From assembly GCF_024345415.1 (NCBI RefSeq), contig NZ_JAGQBB010000010.1:1-64000 (forward strand): a stretch of 64,000 nt of DNA, written 5' to 3'. This DNA is from Synechococcus sp. Tobar12-5m-g (GTDB lineage: Bacteria; Cyanobacteriota; Cyanobacteriia; PCC-6307; Cyanobiaceae). How positions within the stretch are numbered: position 1 is the stretch's first letter; every line of letters starts with the position of its first letter. The notes beneath the pieces are model-generated. The model worked only from the letters and a program-made list of their open reading frames with translations, ran no database searches and was not told the origin of the DNA. Position numbers and translations under genes: made by a program. Below, in pieces: positions 9,563 to 18,685 of the stretch.

Positions 9563-10489
9563 TCAGGGGAGGGCAGGACCCTTGAACCCACTCCATTCGG
9601 CCAGTTTTGCCAGCGGCTTGACGCCGGAATCGAGACGCCCGTTGATCTCCCAGGTGGGAAAGCCTTCGATCTTCTTCTGTTCGCAGAGCGCCCTCTGGCT
9701 GTTCACCCCATCGGGAGCGCATTCGATGACGGTGAGCTTCGCGGTCGCCTCCTTGCCAAACAGTTCCTTCTGTTCATGGCAATGGGGACACCAGTAGGCG
9801 GAGTACATGACCGCCCCCCGTGCCTTGAGATGCTCGGCCAGGGCGAGGGTGGCCGGTGTGCTGGCGCTGACGACGGCCGGAGGCGTTCCCTTGGTGGTGA
9901 GTGCAGCCGGGCGATCGACGGAGGCCGCCCAGCCCAGCCCGACCAGCCCCACCACCAGCGCCACGATCACCCCGCGAAACACGAGCTGGCCTCGGTCTTC
10001 CCAATCGCCGCCCGCCAGGCTCAAGGCGAAGAGCGACAGGCTCAACACGGCCGAGAGCACACAGAAGAAACAGAACGCCTTGATCTTGACGATCAGCAGA
10101 CCCATCAGCAGCAGGCTGAACACGACCATGCCACCGGTTACCAGGAACAGCCCCCACCAGCTCCGCTCCGAGAGGCTGGAGCGGAGCTCGCCCTTCAACA
10201 CCAGCGGCAACACAGCCAGCACCAGAACCGTGGCGTAGGCAAGGAAGCCGAACAGGGAGAGGGGCTGGCCGAACAGGCTTCCCCAGACGCTGTTGAGCAC
10301 CTTGTCGCAACCATCGGCTCCCCCCGGACAGCTGAGCTGCCCGATCACCCCCCAGCGCTTCAGGGTGATGGTTCCGGTGTCGATCACGCCGATGGTGGCC
10401 AGCACCGCCATCACCACCCGGATCCAGCGATGGTTGGGTTCGCCGCGGCGACGACTGCTCAGGCGGCTGGTCAGGCGGGTGGTGGTCAC
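9563..10489 (-). CDS. VKOR-thioredoxin fusion disulfide oxidoreductase
   Basis: A 308-aa fusion of an integral membrane vitamin K epoxide reductase domain (about 20-195, four to five helices) with a C-terminal thioredoxin-like domain (about 205-300). Redox cysteines visible are C54 and C61 in the lumenal loop, the CFFC pair C140/C143 next to the quinone site, and CPHC at 234-237. Cyanobacterial homologues form disulfides in periplasmic and lumenal proteins, passing electrons to quinone. A further pair, C257 and C269, lies in the thioredoxin domain. The ATG overlaps the btpA stop (ATGA), so the two are co-translated. Lumenal disulfides matter for photosystem II assembly, which fits the btpA link. 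Confidence 0.94.
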   Translation of the reverse strand: MTTTRLTSRLSSRRRGEPNHRWIRVVMAVLATIGVIDTGTITLKRWGVIGQLSCPGGADGCDKVLNSVWGSLFGQPLSLFGFLAYATVLVLAVLPLVLKGELRSSLSERSWWGLFLVTGGMVVFSLLLMGLLIVKIKAFCFFCVLSAVLSLSLFALSLAGGDWEDRGQLVFRGVIVALVVGLVGLGWAASVDRPAALTTKGTPPAVVSASTPATLALAEHLKARGAVMYSAYWCPHCHEQKELFGKEATAKLTVIECAPDGVNSQRALCEQKKIEGFPTWEINGRLDSGVKPLAKLAEWSGFKGPALP

Positions 10490-11364
10490 GGCGACGGGTG
10501 CCAGTGGGGCGATTGTGGCAGCAGCTGCTTGAGGGCCGCCACCCGCCCCGGATCCACCGGGCGGCTGATCAACCCGTCCTGCTTGAGGGCGGTGCCGGCG
10601 ATCACACCGTTGCAGAAGGGGGCCAGCTGGCGCATCAGCGCCAGGGTGGCCCCGCTGCCGATCAGCACCGGCGCGCCCAGCGAGGCCGCCATCGCCGTCT
10701 CCAGGTTGGGCCGGGCGGTGGGCTGGCCGGTGCCCGCACCCGAGACGATCACCCCGTCGGCCCCGCCGCGCTGCAGGGTATCGGCCACGGCCTCGGCCAT
10801 GCCGAGCGGGGCCAACGGCGCACCGTGCTTGACCAGCACATCGGCCAGGATCAGAATTGCCTCGGCCCCTAGCAGTCGACGGCGTCGCAACAACTCGGCC
10901 GCCTGACCCTCGATCACCCCCTGATCGGTCACGGTGGCACCGCTGAGCACGTTGACCCTCAGAAAGCGAGCCCCGCTGACCTGGGCAATCGCCAGGGCCG
11001 CCAGGGCGTCATTGCGGAGCACATTGATCCCCAGCGGCAAGGCGGTTTCAGCCGCCACGCATGTCGCCAGTCGGGTCATGGCCGCCACGGTCTCCGGCGG
11101 CACGGCTCCGCGCCAGAAGGGCACATCACCGAAATTCTCCACGATCAGGCCATCGGCTCCGCCATCGCGATAGGCGCGGGCATCGGCGCAGGCGGCGGCC
11201 AGCACCGCCTCGAAATCGCCCTGCCAACCAGGCGAGCCCGGCAGCGGATGGAGGTGCACCACGCCGATCAGGGGGCAGGGTTGCGGGAACAGACCCTGCC
11301 AGCGGCCGGGCGCCAGGCGCTCCTGGGGCGAGAAACCAGAAGCGGGGGGATCGGGATGCCGCAT
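10486..11364 (-). CDS. btpA: Photosystem I biogenesis protein BtpA
   Basis: A 292-aa TIM-barrel protein of the BtpA/SgcQ family. In Synechocystis, BtpA is a peripheral thylakoid membrane protein needed for stable accumulation of photosystem I reaction-centre proteins; its chemistry is unknown. Family marks are [14 protein letters not shown] near the N-terminus, [15 protein letters not shown] in an early barrel strand, [20 protein letters not shown] in the middle and VLIGSGAT near the end. It is the first gene of a two-gene unit with the VKOR fusion and is divergent from rimO with only 41 bp between the starts, so promoters must be compact or overlapping. Confidence 0.93.
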   Translation of the reverse strand: MRHPDPPASGFSPQERLAPGRWQGLFPQPCPLIGVVHLHPLPGSPGWQGDFEAVLAAACADARAYRDGGADGLIVENFGDVPFWRGAVPPETVAAMTRLATCVAAETALPLGINVLRNDALAALAIAQVSGARFLRVNVLSGATVTDQGVIEGQAAELLRRRRLLGAEAILILADVLVKHGAPLAPLGMAEAVADTLQRGGADGVIVSGAGTGQPTARPNLETAMAASLGAPVLIGSGATLALMRQLAPFCNGVIAGTALKQDGLISRPVDPGRVAALKQLLPQSPHWHPSP

Positions 11365-11405
11365 CTCATAGGGTGTTCGTATCGTGGCTTTGGCCTGACC
11401 ATCCG

Positions 11406-12755
11406 ATGAGCCAAACCGTCAGCCGGCCCACTGTGGCCTTCGCCCACCTGGGCTGTGAGAAGAACCGGGTGGACACCGAGCACATGCTGGGCCTGCTGGC
11501 CGAGGCGGGCTACGGCATCAGCGCTGACGAGAGCGACGCGGCCGTGGTGGTGGTGAACACCTGCAGCTTCATCGAGGAGGCTCGCACCGAATCGGTGCGC
11601 ACCCTGGTCGAACTGGCCGAGCAGGGCAAGGAGATCATCATCGCCGGCTGCCTGGCCCAGCACTTCCAGGAGGAGCTGCTCGAATCGCTGCCGGAAGCCC
11701 GGGCGATCGTGGGCACCGGCGATTACCAGCACATCGTGGAGGTGCTCAGGCGGGTGGAGGCGGGCGAGCGGGTGAACCGGGTGAGCGCCGTTCCCACCTT
11801 CGTGGCCGACGAGCACCTGCCCCGCTACCGCACCACCTCCGAAGCGGTGGCCTACCTGAAGGTGGCCGAAGGCTGCGACTACCGCTGCGCCTTCTGCATC
11901 ATTCCGAAGCTGCGGGGCGACCAGCGTTCGCGGCCGATCGAATCGATCGTGGCCGAGGCCCAGCAACTGGCGGCCCAGGGGGTCAAGGAGCTGATCCTGA
12001 TCAGTCAGATCACCACCAACTACGGCCTCGACCTCTACGGAAAACCCCGCCTGGCCGAGCTGCTGAGGGCCCTCGGTGAGGTGGAGATTCCCTGGATCCG
12101 GGTGCACTACGCCTACCCCACCGGCCTCACCCCCGAGGTGCTCGCCGCCTACCGGGAGGTGCCCAACGTGCTGCCCTACCTGGATCTGCCGCTGCAGCAC
12201 AGCCACCCCGAGGTGCTGCGGGCCATGAACCGCCCCTGGCAAACCAACGTGAACAGTGCCCTGCTCGAGCGCATCCGCTCCCAGCTGCCCGATGCGGTGC
12301 TGCGCACCACCTTCATCGTCGGCTTCCCGGGTGAAACCGAGGAGCATTTCCAACACCTGCTGAACTTCGTCGAGGGGCAGCTCTTCGACCATGTCGGCGT
12401 GTTCACGTTTTCCTCGGAGGAGGGAACCGCGGCGGCCGATCTGCCGGATCCGGTGGCGCCCGAGATCGCCGCAGAACGCCGGGACCGGCTGATGGCCCTG
12501 CAGCAACCGATCGCCACCGATCGCAACGCCGCCTGGCTGGGCCGCACCGTCGAGGTGCTGATTGAGCAGGAGAACCCCTCCACGGGCGCCATGCTGGGCC
12601 GCTGCGCCCGCTTCGCCCCCGATGTGGATGGTGAGGTGCGCGTCAGCCCGGGGGAAGGGGGCCTCTGTGCCGCCCCGGGCACCATGGTGCCGGTGCGGAT
12701 CACCGCAGCCGACACCTACGACCTGGAAGGTTCTGTGGTGAGGGTTGGTGCTTGA
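11406..12755 (+). CDS. rimO: Ribosomal protein S12 methylthiotransferase RimO
   Basis: A 449-aa radical-SAM methylthiotransferase that adds a methylthio group to the conserved Asp of ribosomal protein S12. The N-terminal UPF0004 domain binds the auxiliary cluster through C17, C53 and C82. The radical-SAM cluster uses CDYRCAFC (C157, C161, C164), and a C-terminal TRAM domain follows from about 380. The ATG at 11406 gives the standard N-terminus; longer forms would read through the btpA 5' region. Its stop overlaps the TTG start of the next gene (TTGA), indicating coupling to the MFS transporter. Confidence 0.96.
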   Translation: MSQTVSRPTVAFAHLGCEKNRVDTEHMLGLLAEAGYGISADESDAAVVVVNTCSFIEEARTESVRTLVELAEQGKEIIIAGCLAQHFQEELLESLPEARAIVGTGDYQHIVEVLRRVEAGERVNRVSAVPTFVADEHLPRYRTTSEAVAYLKVAEGCDYRCAFCIIPKLRGDQRSRPIESIVAEAQQLAAQGVKELILISQITTNYGLDLYGKPRLAELLRALGEVEIPWIRVHYAYPTGLTPEVLAAYREVPNVLPYLDLPLQHSHPEVLRAMNRPWQTNVNSALLERIRSQLPDAVLRTTFIVGFPGETEEHFQHLLNFVEGQLFDHVGVFTFSSEEGTAAADLPDPVAPEIAAERRDRLMALQQPIATDRNAAWLGRTVEVLIEQENPSTGAMLGRCARFAPDVDGEVRVSPGEGGLCAAPGTMVPVRITAADTYDLEGSVVRVGA

Positions 12756-13981
12756 GGGGCTGGATCCAACGGAACCAGCGCACCACCTTTCTGATCGCCT
12801 CCGGGCTCAGCACCGCCGGTTCGTTCGCGGGGATCACGGCCAAGGGCTGGATCCTGATGCACGACACCGCCAACCCCTTGCTGCTGGCCCTGCACTTCGG
12901 CGCCCTGGCGATGCCCAGCCTGCTGGTGAGTGGCTCTGCCGGCGTGCTCACCGACCGGATCGGCTGCGAGCGGGTGCTGATCCGCTCCCAGTGGGGGCTG
13001 TTGGCGGGGGCCTCGCTCGGGGCAATTGCCATCCCACTGCTGGCCGGCTCCGCCCAGGTGGTGTTGCTGTTGCTGAGCACCCTCGTCGTGGGGATCTCCA
13101 GCGCCTTCGAACTCACCGCCCGCAACAAATACTGCGCCCTGCTGGTGGATGAACCCCAGCAGCTGGCCCCTTACCTCACCAGCTTTTCGGTGGTGTTCAA
13201 CGTGGGGAAGCTGGTGGGGCCACCGATCGGAGGCCTGCTGCTCGCCCTGAGCGGCCCCACGGCGGCCCTCACCATCGACGCGGCCAGCTACCTGCTGCCG
13301 ATCGCCACCGTGCTCTGGCTGCTCAATCCCCACAGGGAAACCGAGCAGCGAAGCCAGCGGGGCCAGGCCGCTTCCCTGGCCACGGCCTGGCGGGAATGCG
13401 GCGCCCCCCTGCGCCATGTGCTGGTGTTCACGGCCCTGGCCTGCCTGGCCGTGTTCTTCCACCCGGGGCTTGCTCCCCTGATCGCCAGGCAGGTACTCGG
13501 GCCCAGCCCCCAGGCCCTGGGCCTGTTCACCAGCGTGCTGGCCGCCGGGAGCATCAGCGGTGGCCTGCTGCTGCAACGCCACAGTCTCTGGCTCAGCCAG
13601 AGACCCTCCCTGCTGCTGGGGGGCTGCACGCTGCTGACCAGCCTGGCCCAACTCGGCATGGCCCTGCCGGCTGGTGGGAACTTCAAACTGGCGATGACCT
13701 TCTGCATCGGCGCCGGCACCGCCGGTCTGCTGGCCGGCAGCAACGTGATCACCCAGGTGGCCTCCGCGCCTGTGCTACGGGGCCGCATGGCCGGGTTGGG
13801 ACAGATCGCCTTCCTGGGCGGCGGCGGCCTGAGCGGATTGCTGGCGGCGGGCCTCAGCCTTCGGCTCGGATTGCAGGCCACCTTTGCCGTGATGGGCGGT
13901 GTCGGGATGGCCCTTGCCGTCTGGGAACTGATTCACCGTCCCCGCACCTTGCTGCGAGCCCCCGGAGTCAGATCAGCTTGA
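12752..13981 (+). CDS. MFS exporter, EntS/MFS_3-like
   Basis: A 409-aa major facilitator protein with about twelve membrane helices, closest in character to the EntS-like exporter group. It begins [18 protein letters not shown] and shows a loop 2-3 motif [15 protein letters not shown] where MFS motif A is expected. The TTG start overlaps the rimO stop by 4 nt (TTGA). The 3' end runs 14 bp into the 3' end of petL on the opposite strand. The substrate is unknown; siderophore or drug export is typical of the subfamily but there is no siderophore locus nearby. Confidence 0.86.
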   Translation: MRGWIQRNQRTTFLIASGLSTAGSFAGITAKGWILMHDTANPLLLALHFGALAMPSLLVSGSAGVLTDRIGCERVLIRSQWGLLAGASLGAIAIPLLAGSAQVVLLLLSTLVVGISSAFELTARNKYCALLVDEPQQLAPYLTSFSVVFNVGKLVGPPIGGLLLALSGPTAALTIDAASYLLPIATVLWLLNPHRETEQRSQRGQAASLATAWRECGAPLRHVLVFTALACLAVFFHPGLAPLIARQVLGPSPQALGLFTSVLAAGSISGGLLLQRHSLWLSQRPSLLLGGCTLLTSLAQLGMALPAGGNFKLAMTFCIGAGTAGLLAGSNVITQVASAPVLRGRMAGLGQIAFLGGGGLSGLLAAGLSLRLGLQATFAVMGGVGMALAVWELIHRPRTLLRAPGVRSA

Positions 13982-14060
13982 TCCCCCGGAGCACGGTGGA
14001 GAGCAGGAAGGCGGTGGCAAGCCCTGCCCCGACCAGTCCCAGATAAAGCACCACGCCCAT
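13968..14060 (-). CDS. petL: Cytochrome b6f complex subunit PetL
   Basis: A 30-aa single-helix peptide, MGVVLYLGLVGAGLATAFLL followed by [10 protein letters not shown]. Length, one membrane helix and the C-terminal basic-Ile-Lys-Leu-Ile ending match cyanobacterial PetL, the small peripheral subunit at the edge of the cytochrome b6f monomer that stabilises the complex. The N-terminal pattern (GVVLYLGL) also fits the GAVFYIVF pattern of Mastigocladus PetL as I remember it. It is easily missed because of its size. It converges on the MFS gene with a 14-bp coding overlap and is transcribed towards it from the spacer before the radical SAM gene. Another small photosynthetic peptide is the only real alternative. 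Confidence 0.82.
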   Translation of the reverse strand: MGVVLYLGLVGAGLATAFLLSTVLRGIKLI

Positions 14061-14162
14061 GGTTGCCGAAGGCACACAGCGCTGCCATTAGAGCAGAACA
14101 AGGCCCGATCGTTGGAGCAGCGCCTAGGGTGGCCACCAATCAACACGGGACCAGAGCGGCTT

Positions 14163-14202
14163 TGCGGAACGAAAGGTCTGCACTGCGGAACAAAAGGTCT
14201 GC
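14163..14202. repeat. 19-bp tandem direct repeat, 21-bp period
   Basis: TGCGGAAC(G/A)AAAGGTCTGC occurs twice, at 14163-14181 and 14184-14202, differing at one base. The period of 21 bp equals two helical turns, which would place both copies on one face of the DNA. The repeat lies 29 bp before the ATG of the radical SAM gene, in the 170-bp spacer from petL. A paired operator or a leader duplication are both possible. Confidence 0.7.
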
Positions 14203-14230
14203 GTGGAATCCATCGACACCCCGGAACGGC

Positions 14231-15835
14231 ATGCGCGCCCTGCTCATCTACCCGGAATTCCCCAAGACCTTCTGGAGCTACGAGAAGATTCTCGAGCTGG
14301 TCAATCGCAAGGTGCTGCTGCCCCCACTGGGCATGGTCACCGTGGCCGCCCTGCTTCCCCAGCACTGGGAGTTCAAGCTGGCCGACCGCAACGTGCGGGA
14401 GGTCACTGAAGAGGAATGGAACTGGGCTGAACTGGTGATCATTTCGGGGATGATCGTGCAGAAGGCCGACATGGCCGCCCAGATGGCCAAGGCCAAGCAG
14501 CGGGGGCTGCCCGTGGCCGTGGGCGGTCCGTTCGCCAGTTCAACGCCGGATGCGCCCGAGCTGGATCTCGCCGACTTCAAGATTCTCGATGAAGGGGAAA
14601 TCACACTCCCCATGTTCGTTGAGGCGATCGAGCGGGGAGACAGCCAGGGCCGTTTCTCCTCCAATGGCGAGAAGCCGGATGTCACCGGCACCCCAATCCC
14701 CCGCTTCGACCTGCTCGAGCTCGATGCCTACGACTCGATGTCGGTGCAATTCTCCAGGGGCTGTCCGTTTCAGTGCGAATTCTGCGACATCATCGTGCTG
14801 TATGGGCGCAAGCCCCGCACGAAATCACCAGACCAACTGATTGCCGAGTTGCAATCCCTCTACGATCTCGGCTGGCGGCGTTCGATCTTTTTGGTTGACG
14901 ATAACTTCATCGGCAACAAGCGCAACGCCAAGTTGTTGCTGCCTGCCATCAAGGAATGGCAGATCGAGCATGGCTATCCCTTCAGCTTCGCCACCGAAGC
15001 CTCCGTGGATCTGGCCTCCGATGAGGAGATGATGCAGATGATGGCCGAGAGCCGTTTCGACAGTGTGTTTCTCGGCATCGAAACCCCCGACGAAGCCAGC
15101 CTGGAGACAGCCAAGAAACTCCAGAACATGCGCAGTTCCCTGGAGGAATCCGTGGATCGGATCACCTCCTATGGCATCCGTGTGATGGCCGGGTTCATCA
15201 TCGGCTTCGATGGGGAAAAAACCGGCGCCGGCCAGCGCATTGTTGAATTCGTGACCCGCACCGGCATCCCCGCCGCCATGATGGGCATGCTCCAGGCCCT
15301 TCCCAACACGGGGCTCTGGTATCGCCTGGAGAAGGAGGGGCGGCTGGTGCAGGACAAGGCGGCCGCCAAGGGGGTCAACCAGACCAATCTGCTGAACTTC
15401 GTTCCGACGAGGCCCATCCGCGAGATTGCCAACGAATACGTGGATGCCTTCTGTGCCCTCTATGAACCCAATGCCTACATGGACAGGGTTTATCACTATT
15501 ACCTCAAGGTGGGAACTCCGCGCTGGCAGAAGTTCCTCAAGCCGGCCGATGCCGCCGCCAAGCTGCCCAGCTGGACCGATGTCCGGGCTCTTGCGATCGT
15601 GGTCTGGCGTCAGGGAATCCGGCGGGACACCCGCGGCCGCTTCTGGCGCTACATGCTGGGGATTGCCCGGCAGAATCCCGCCCAGCTGGAGCAATTCCTC
15701 GTTGTGCTGGCCCACAACGAACACTTCATGGAATACCGCAGCGTGGTGACCCTCGAAATCGAAAGCCAGCTCAAGACCCTGCCACCGGAACTTCCGCCTC
15801 CATCGGCGGTGGTCAAAGAGTTGCAACCGGCCTGA
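14231..15835 (+). CDS. B12-binding-domain radical SAM protein (DUF4070 type)
   Basis: A 534-aa protein with an N-terminal cobalamin-binding-like Rossmann domain (about 1-150), a radical SAM core (about 165-370) and a C-terminal DUF4070-like helical region. The cluster motif is SRGCPFQCEFCDI with C178, C182 and C185. FLVDDNFIGNKRNAK and the conserved GIETPDE segment follow. Relatives include hopanoid- and bacteriochlorophyll-modifying methylases, and many are of unknown substrate. I chose the ATG at 14231 (MRALLIYPEFPKTFWSYEK) because it opens the conserved domain. An upstream in-frame extension is low-complexity and contains the direct repeat. Substrate is unknown; a lipid or pigment methylation would fit the family. 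Confidence 0.9.
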   Translation: MRALLIYPEFPKTFWSYEKILELVNRKVLLPPLGMVTVAALLPQHWEFKLADRNVREVTEEEWNWAELVIISGMIVQKADMAAQMAKAKQRGLPVAVGGPFASSTPDAPELDLADFKILDEGEITLPMFVEAIERGDSQGRFSSNGEKPDVTGTPIPRFDLLELDAYDSMSVQFSRGCPFQCEFCDIIVLYGRKPRTKSPDQLIAELQSLYDLGWRRSIFLVDDNFIGNKRNAKLLLPAIKEWQIEHGYPFSFATEASVDLASDEEMMQMMAESRFDSVFLGIETPDEASLETAKKLQNMRSSLEESVDRITSYGIRVMAGFIIGFDGEKTGAGQRIVEFVTRTGIPAAMMGMLQALPNTGLWYRLEKEGRLVQDKAAAKGVNQTNLLNFVPTRPIREIANEYVDAFCALYEPNAYMDRVYHYYLKVGTPRWQKFLKPADAAAKLPSWTDVRALAIVVWRQGIRRDTRGRFWRYMLGIARQNPAQLEQFLVVLAHNEHFMEYRSVVTLEIESQLKTLPPELPPPSAVVKELQPA

Positions 15836-15853
15836 CCGAGCCTGAGCGGGCCC

Positions 15854-16288
15854 CTAATCCTGGATGTAGGGCCTGCCTTCCCTCAGGCAGGCCTCGGCTT
15901 TCTGCAGTTCCCTGCCGAGATAGAGGGCATGGTCCAGGCGACTGACCGGTAGGGGATCCCCCTCCTCGGTCAAGCGAATTCCCAGCTCCTTGGCCGTACG
16001 GCCTTCATACACCTTCGCGGGCAACCTTGGATCGCCGCCACGGCAACTGAGCACGGCGCCGGTGTCGGGATCGGTGGCCAGGCCCCGGTCATTGATCGCA
16101 TTGGGGTAATGCTCGGCAATCAGCAGGCCAGCGGCTGTATCCACCTTGATCAGCAGATAACCGGCGGGATCGAGAGCAATGAAACGGTCGGAGAGGCGTG
16201 CATCGAGGATGTCCCCTGCCTGCTCCGAGAACAACGCAGCGCTCTCGATCAATGGCGTAGCCAATGGCTCGGCTTTGTTCTGCTCCAT
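15854..16288 (-). CDS. DUF4346 domain protein
   Basis: A 144-aa protein matching the cyanobacteria-wide DUF4346 family. Recognisable stretches are FIALDPAGYLLIKVD, the central AEHYPNAINDRGLATDPDTG and the C-terminal RLDHALYLGRELQKAEACL ending in PYIQD. It has no signal peptide or membrane segment, so it should be cytoplasmic. The biochemical role is unknown. In some cyanobacteria this domain is fused to dihydropteroate-synthase-like proteins, so a folate or pterin connection is conceivable. It converges with the radical SAM gene across an 18-bp gap and is 43 bp downstream of the GNAT-like gene on the same strand. Confidence 0.85.
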   Translation of the reverse strand: MEQNKAEPLATPLIESAALFSEQAGDILDARLSDRFIALDPAGYLLIKVDTAAGLLIAEHYPNAINDRGLATDPDTGAVLSCRGGDPRLPAKVYEGRTAKELGIRLTEEGDPLPVSRLDHALYLGRELQKAEACLREGRPYIQD

Positions 16289-16330
16289 GGGTCGAGCGTG
16301 CTTGATCCGATACTGATCAGGCCATGAACC

Positions 16331-17509
16331 CTAGTCCGCCTCCAGGGGCAGCTCCCGGCGACTGAAGGGAAGCTCGGCGTTCACCGCCTCCAGCTCCTCC
16401 AGCAACTGGGCGTTGGCAAGCGGCAACCAGTTGCGCAGAATCCGATCGAAGCCACGGTCTTGCCAGCGATGCAGGCTGGCCCGAGGCTGGGCGATGAAGC
16501 CGCGGCGACGCTTGTGGCTGCCGCCGGCACCGGGATCGAAGCTGCGGATGCCCTGCTCGATCGCCCAGGCGATCGGCGCGTAGTAGCACACCTCGAAGTG
16601 CAGGTTTTCAATCTCCTCGCTGCTGCCCCAGTAGCGCCCCCAGAGCGACGCTGCCGTGTAGACGCAGAGCGACAGAGCGACCGGATCACGCGGATCACCG
16701 CGATGGGCACTGAACAAGACGATGTTGGGGCGCAGCTCGGCGGCGGCGAAACGGAAGAACTCTTCGGTGAGGTACTTGCTGCCCCAGGCCCCCCAGCGGT
16801 CACAGTGCCGGGCATAGAACCCGTGCATGCGGTGCACCATCCCCTCGGAGAGGTCCTCCCCCGCCAATGCCGTCACCGTGAGTCCCGCCGCGGCGATCGA
16901 GCGCCGCTCACGGCGGATGTTGCGGCGCTGGTTGGCATTGAAGCTGGCCAGGTAATCGTCGAAACAGGTGAAGCCATCGTTGCTCCAGAGGCTCTGCTGG
17001 TTCAGCCAGGTGGCACAGCCGGCCTGCTCCGCCAGCAGCTGCCAGCTGGGATCGACGTAGAGAAAGTTGCAGCTCAGGATGCGTTGCTCGCGGCAGAACG
17101 CGTCGATCAGCTCCAGCATCACCGCGGTGAGGGCGGCGGCGTCTTCGCCGGGGGCGACATGGAAGCGGTAGCCCTCCACCGGGCTGAGCGGACTCATGCC
17201 CAGCAGCTTCGGGTAATAGCGCAGGCCCAGCTGACCAGCCAGCTGGGCGAAGGACTGGTCGAAGACGAACTCGCCGTAGCTGTGTCCCTTGAGGTAGAGC
17301 GGCGCAACGGCCACCAGGGTCTGGTCCCGCCACAGGCCGAGGTGGCAAGGCTGCCAACCCTGCCGGGGGACGACGCTGCCGGATGTCTCCAGCCCGTGCA
17401 GCCAGCGCCAGTCGTAGAAGGGCAGACCGGCAGCCGCCGTAAGCGCCTGCCACTGGGCCTCCGGGATCTCGCCGATCGCCCGGTGCCAGCGGGCCTGCAG
17501 CTCAGCCAT
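16331..17509 (-). CDS. GNAT-like / peptidogalycan biosynthesis-type protein (DUF482)
   Basis: A 392-aa cytoplasmic protein of the DUF482/FemAB-like acyltransferase group within the GNAT fold. The conserved regions are PFYDWRWLHGLETSGSV near residue 30, the central FNANQRRNIRRERRSI, and LHFEVCYYAPIAWAIEQGI with FDPGAGGSHKRRRGF near the C-terminus. Members are proposed to transfer amino acids or acyl groups onto peptidoglycan or other substrates, but the reaction is not established. Start at 17509 (MAELQARWHRAIGEIPEAQW) fits the family; longer versions run into the divergent hypothetical gene's leader. Confidence 0.85.
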   Translation of the reverse strand: MAELQARWHRAIGEIPEAQWQALTAAAGLPFYDWRWLHGLETSGSVVPRQGWQPCHLGLWRDQTLVAVAPLYLKGHSYGEFVFDQSFAQLAGQLGLRYYPKLLGMSPLSPVEGYRFHVAPGEDAAALTAVMLELIDAFCREQRILSCNFLYVDPSWQLLAEQAGCATWLNQQSLWSNDGFTCFDDYLASFNANQRRNIRRERRSIAAAGLTVTALAGEDLSEGMVHRMHGFYARHCDRWGAWGSKYLTEEFFRFAAAELRPNIVLFSAHRGDPRDPVALSLCVYTAASLWGRYWGSSEEIENLHFEVCYYAPIAWAIEQGIRSFDPGAGGSHKRRRGFIAQPRASLHRWQDRGFDRILRNWLPLANAQLLEELEAVNAELPFSRRELPLEAD

Positions 17510-17558
17510 GGGGGGCAAATCCGATCCGACCGAGTGGCGGCTGCGCAAAACTAACGGG

Positions 17559-17996
17559 ATGACCCGAACAGCGGTGCGCCGCGCACCCAGCCCGACAGCC
17601 TGGCTCCTGGGAGCCCTCGGCACCGCGATGCTCGCCACGCCAGCTCAGGCCAGCCTGCTGGGGCCGGTGCTCCAATTGTTGCGGCCCCAGTTGGAGCAGC
17701 GCCTCACCCGCCTCTGCCTCACTGTGGCGGCCGGGGGCCAGGGCGCCCTGGAGCGGAGCCTGCAGGAGCCCTGCCGCCAGCTGGCGGGTCCGGCCAGCCG
17801 GTGCCTGATCCAGGAGGCCGAAACCAGCGGCCGCAGCTTCGGGGTGATCACCGAGCTGGTGGCGGGCCGCTTCGGCGATGACAGCGAGGTGGTGGTGAAA
17901 CGCTGCGCTGCCAGGCTGCTGGGGCTCCCCCCCGAGACGCTCAAGGAGGTGCCGATACGGGAGCTGAAGCAACGCTTCGGACTCCCGGCCGGTTAG
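17559..17996 (+). CDS. Hypothetical exported protein
   Basis: A 145-aa protein I do not recognise. Residues 1-32 form a convincing Sec signal peptide (MTRTAVRRAPSP, a hydrophobic AWLLGALGTAMLATP core, then AQAS). The mature part is mostly helical, rich in Leu and Arg, with four cysteines that could form disulfides in the periplasm or lumen. It lacks obvious catalytic motifs. It starts divergently from the GNAT-like gene with 49 bp between starts, and its 3' end overlaps the RibD-like gene by 4 bp. Base composition matches its neighbours. The signal peptide and clean start support a real gene. Confidence 0.65.
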   Translation: MTRTAVRRAPSPTAWLLGALGTAMLATPAQASLLGPVLQLLRPQLEQRLTRLCLTVAAGGQGALERSLQEPCRQLAGPASRCLIQEAETSGRSFGVITELVAGRFGDDSEVVVKRCAARLLGLPPETLKEVPIRELKQRFGLPAG

Positions 17997-18685
17997 CCCC
18001 CGTTCGCTTGATGCTCCCCCGGTCGCCTGCGGTAGCGAAGCAGCAGCTCCCCACCGCCGAGAGCGCGGTGCTCCTCCAGGTCCCAGCCCGTGCCGGGCGG
18101 CAGCGCCGGTGCAGGGCACCAGCCATGCCCTCCCCCCAACAGCACGGGGCAGAGGGTGAGCTGGAGTTCATCCACCCAGGCACCGGCCAACAGCGATGCC
18201 GCCAGCTCGGCTCCGCCCAGCAACACCAGCCGCTCCAGCCCCAGGCGCCGGAGCTCGGGCAAGCTGCTCGCCCAGGTCCGGACCATGAACCGGCGATCGA
18301 ACCCGGGTGTGAGCGGGCCAGGGTCAGACGGCCTGGCCGGGTCCGCCTCAGCCCCCAGGAGCAACCAGCGCTGCAGCGGCTGCTCGAAAAAGGGCAGGGC
18401 AGCCTCAAAGGCCCCGCTGCGGCTGGCCACCAGGGCAATCGGCTGGGGAGAACGCTGAGCCTGCTGCCGCGCCTGGAGCAACTCAGGGCGGTGGATCAGG
18501 CAGGTGGAGCGGTGCAGCCGCAGGGTGCGGGCGCCGATCAGGCAACCATCCGCCCAGGCCAGGGCTTCCTCCAGAACCCGGCGGTCACCACGGCCCCCCA
18601 GCTGGGCGGCCCCACCGGCTGGGGGGGCCAACTTTCCGTCGAGGCTGATCGCCAGCACCAGACGCAGCTCGGGCAGGAGGCTCAA
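17993..18685 (-). CDS. RibD C-terminal/DHFR-like reductase
   Basis: A 230-aa protein with the RibD reductase-domain fold, which in riboflavin synthesis reduces the ribosyl side chain of the pyrimidine intermediate using NADPH. Visible motifs are LRLVLAISLDGKLAPPAGG at the N-terminus, DGCLIGARTLRLHRS, and LVLLGGAELAASLL with LTLCPVLLGGG near the C-terminus. The deaminase half of a full RibD is absent, so this is a stand-alone reductase. It overlaps the pterin synthase gene by 4 nt on the same strand, so it may reduce a pterin rather than a riboflavin precursor (inference). Confidence 0.86.
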   Translation of the reverse strand: MSLLPELRLVLAISLDGKLAPPAGGAAQLGGRGDRRVLEEALAWADGCLIGARTLRLHRSTCLIHRPELLQARQQAQRSPQPIALVASRSGAFEAALPFFEQPLQRWLLLGAEADPARPSDPGPLTPGFDRRFMVRTWASSLPELRRLGLERLVLLGGAELAASLLAGAWVDELQLTLCPVLLGGGHGWCPAPALPPGTGWDLEEHRALGGGELLLRYRRRPGEHQANGG

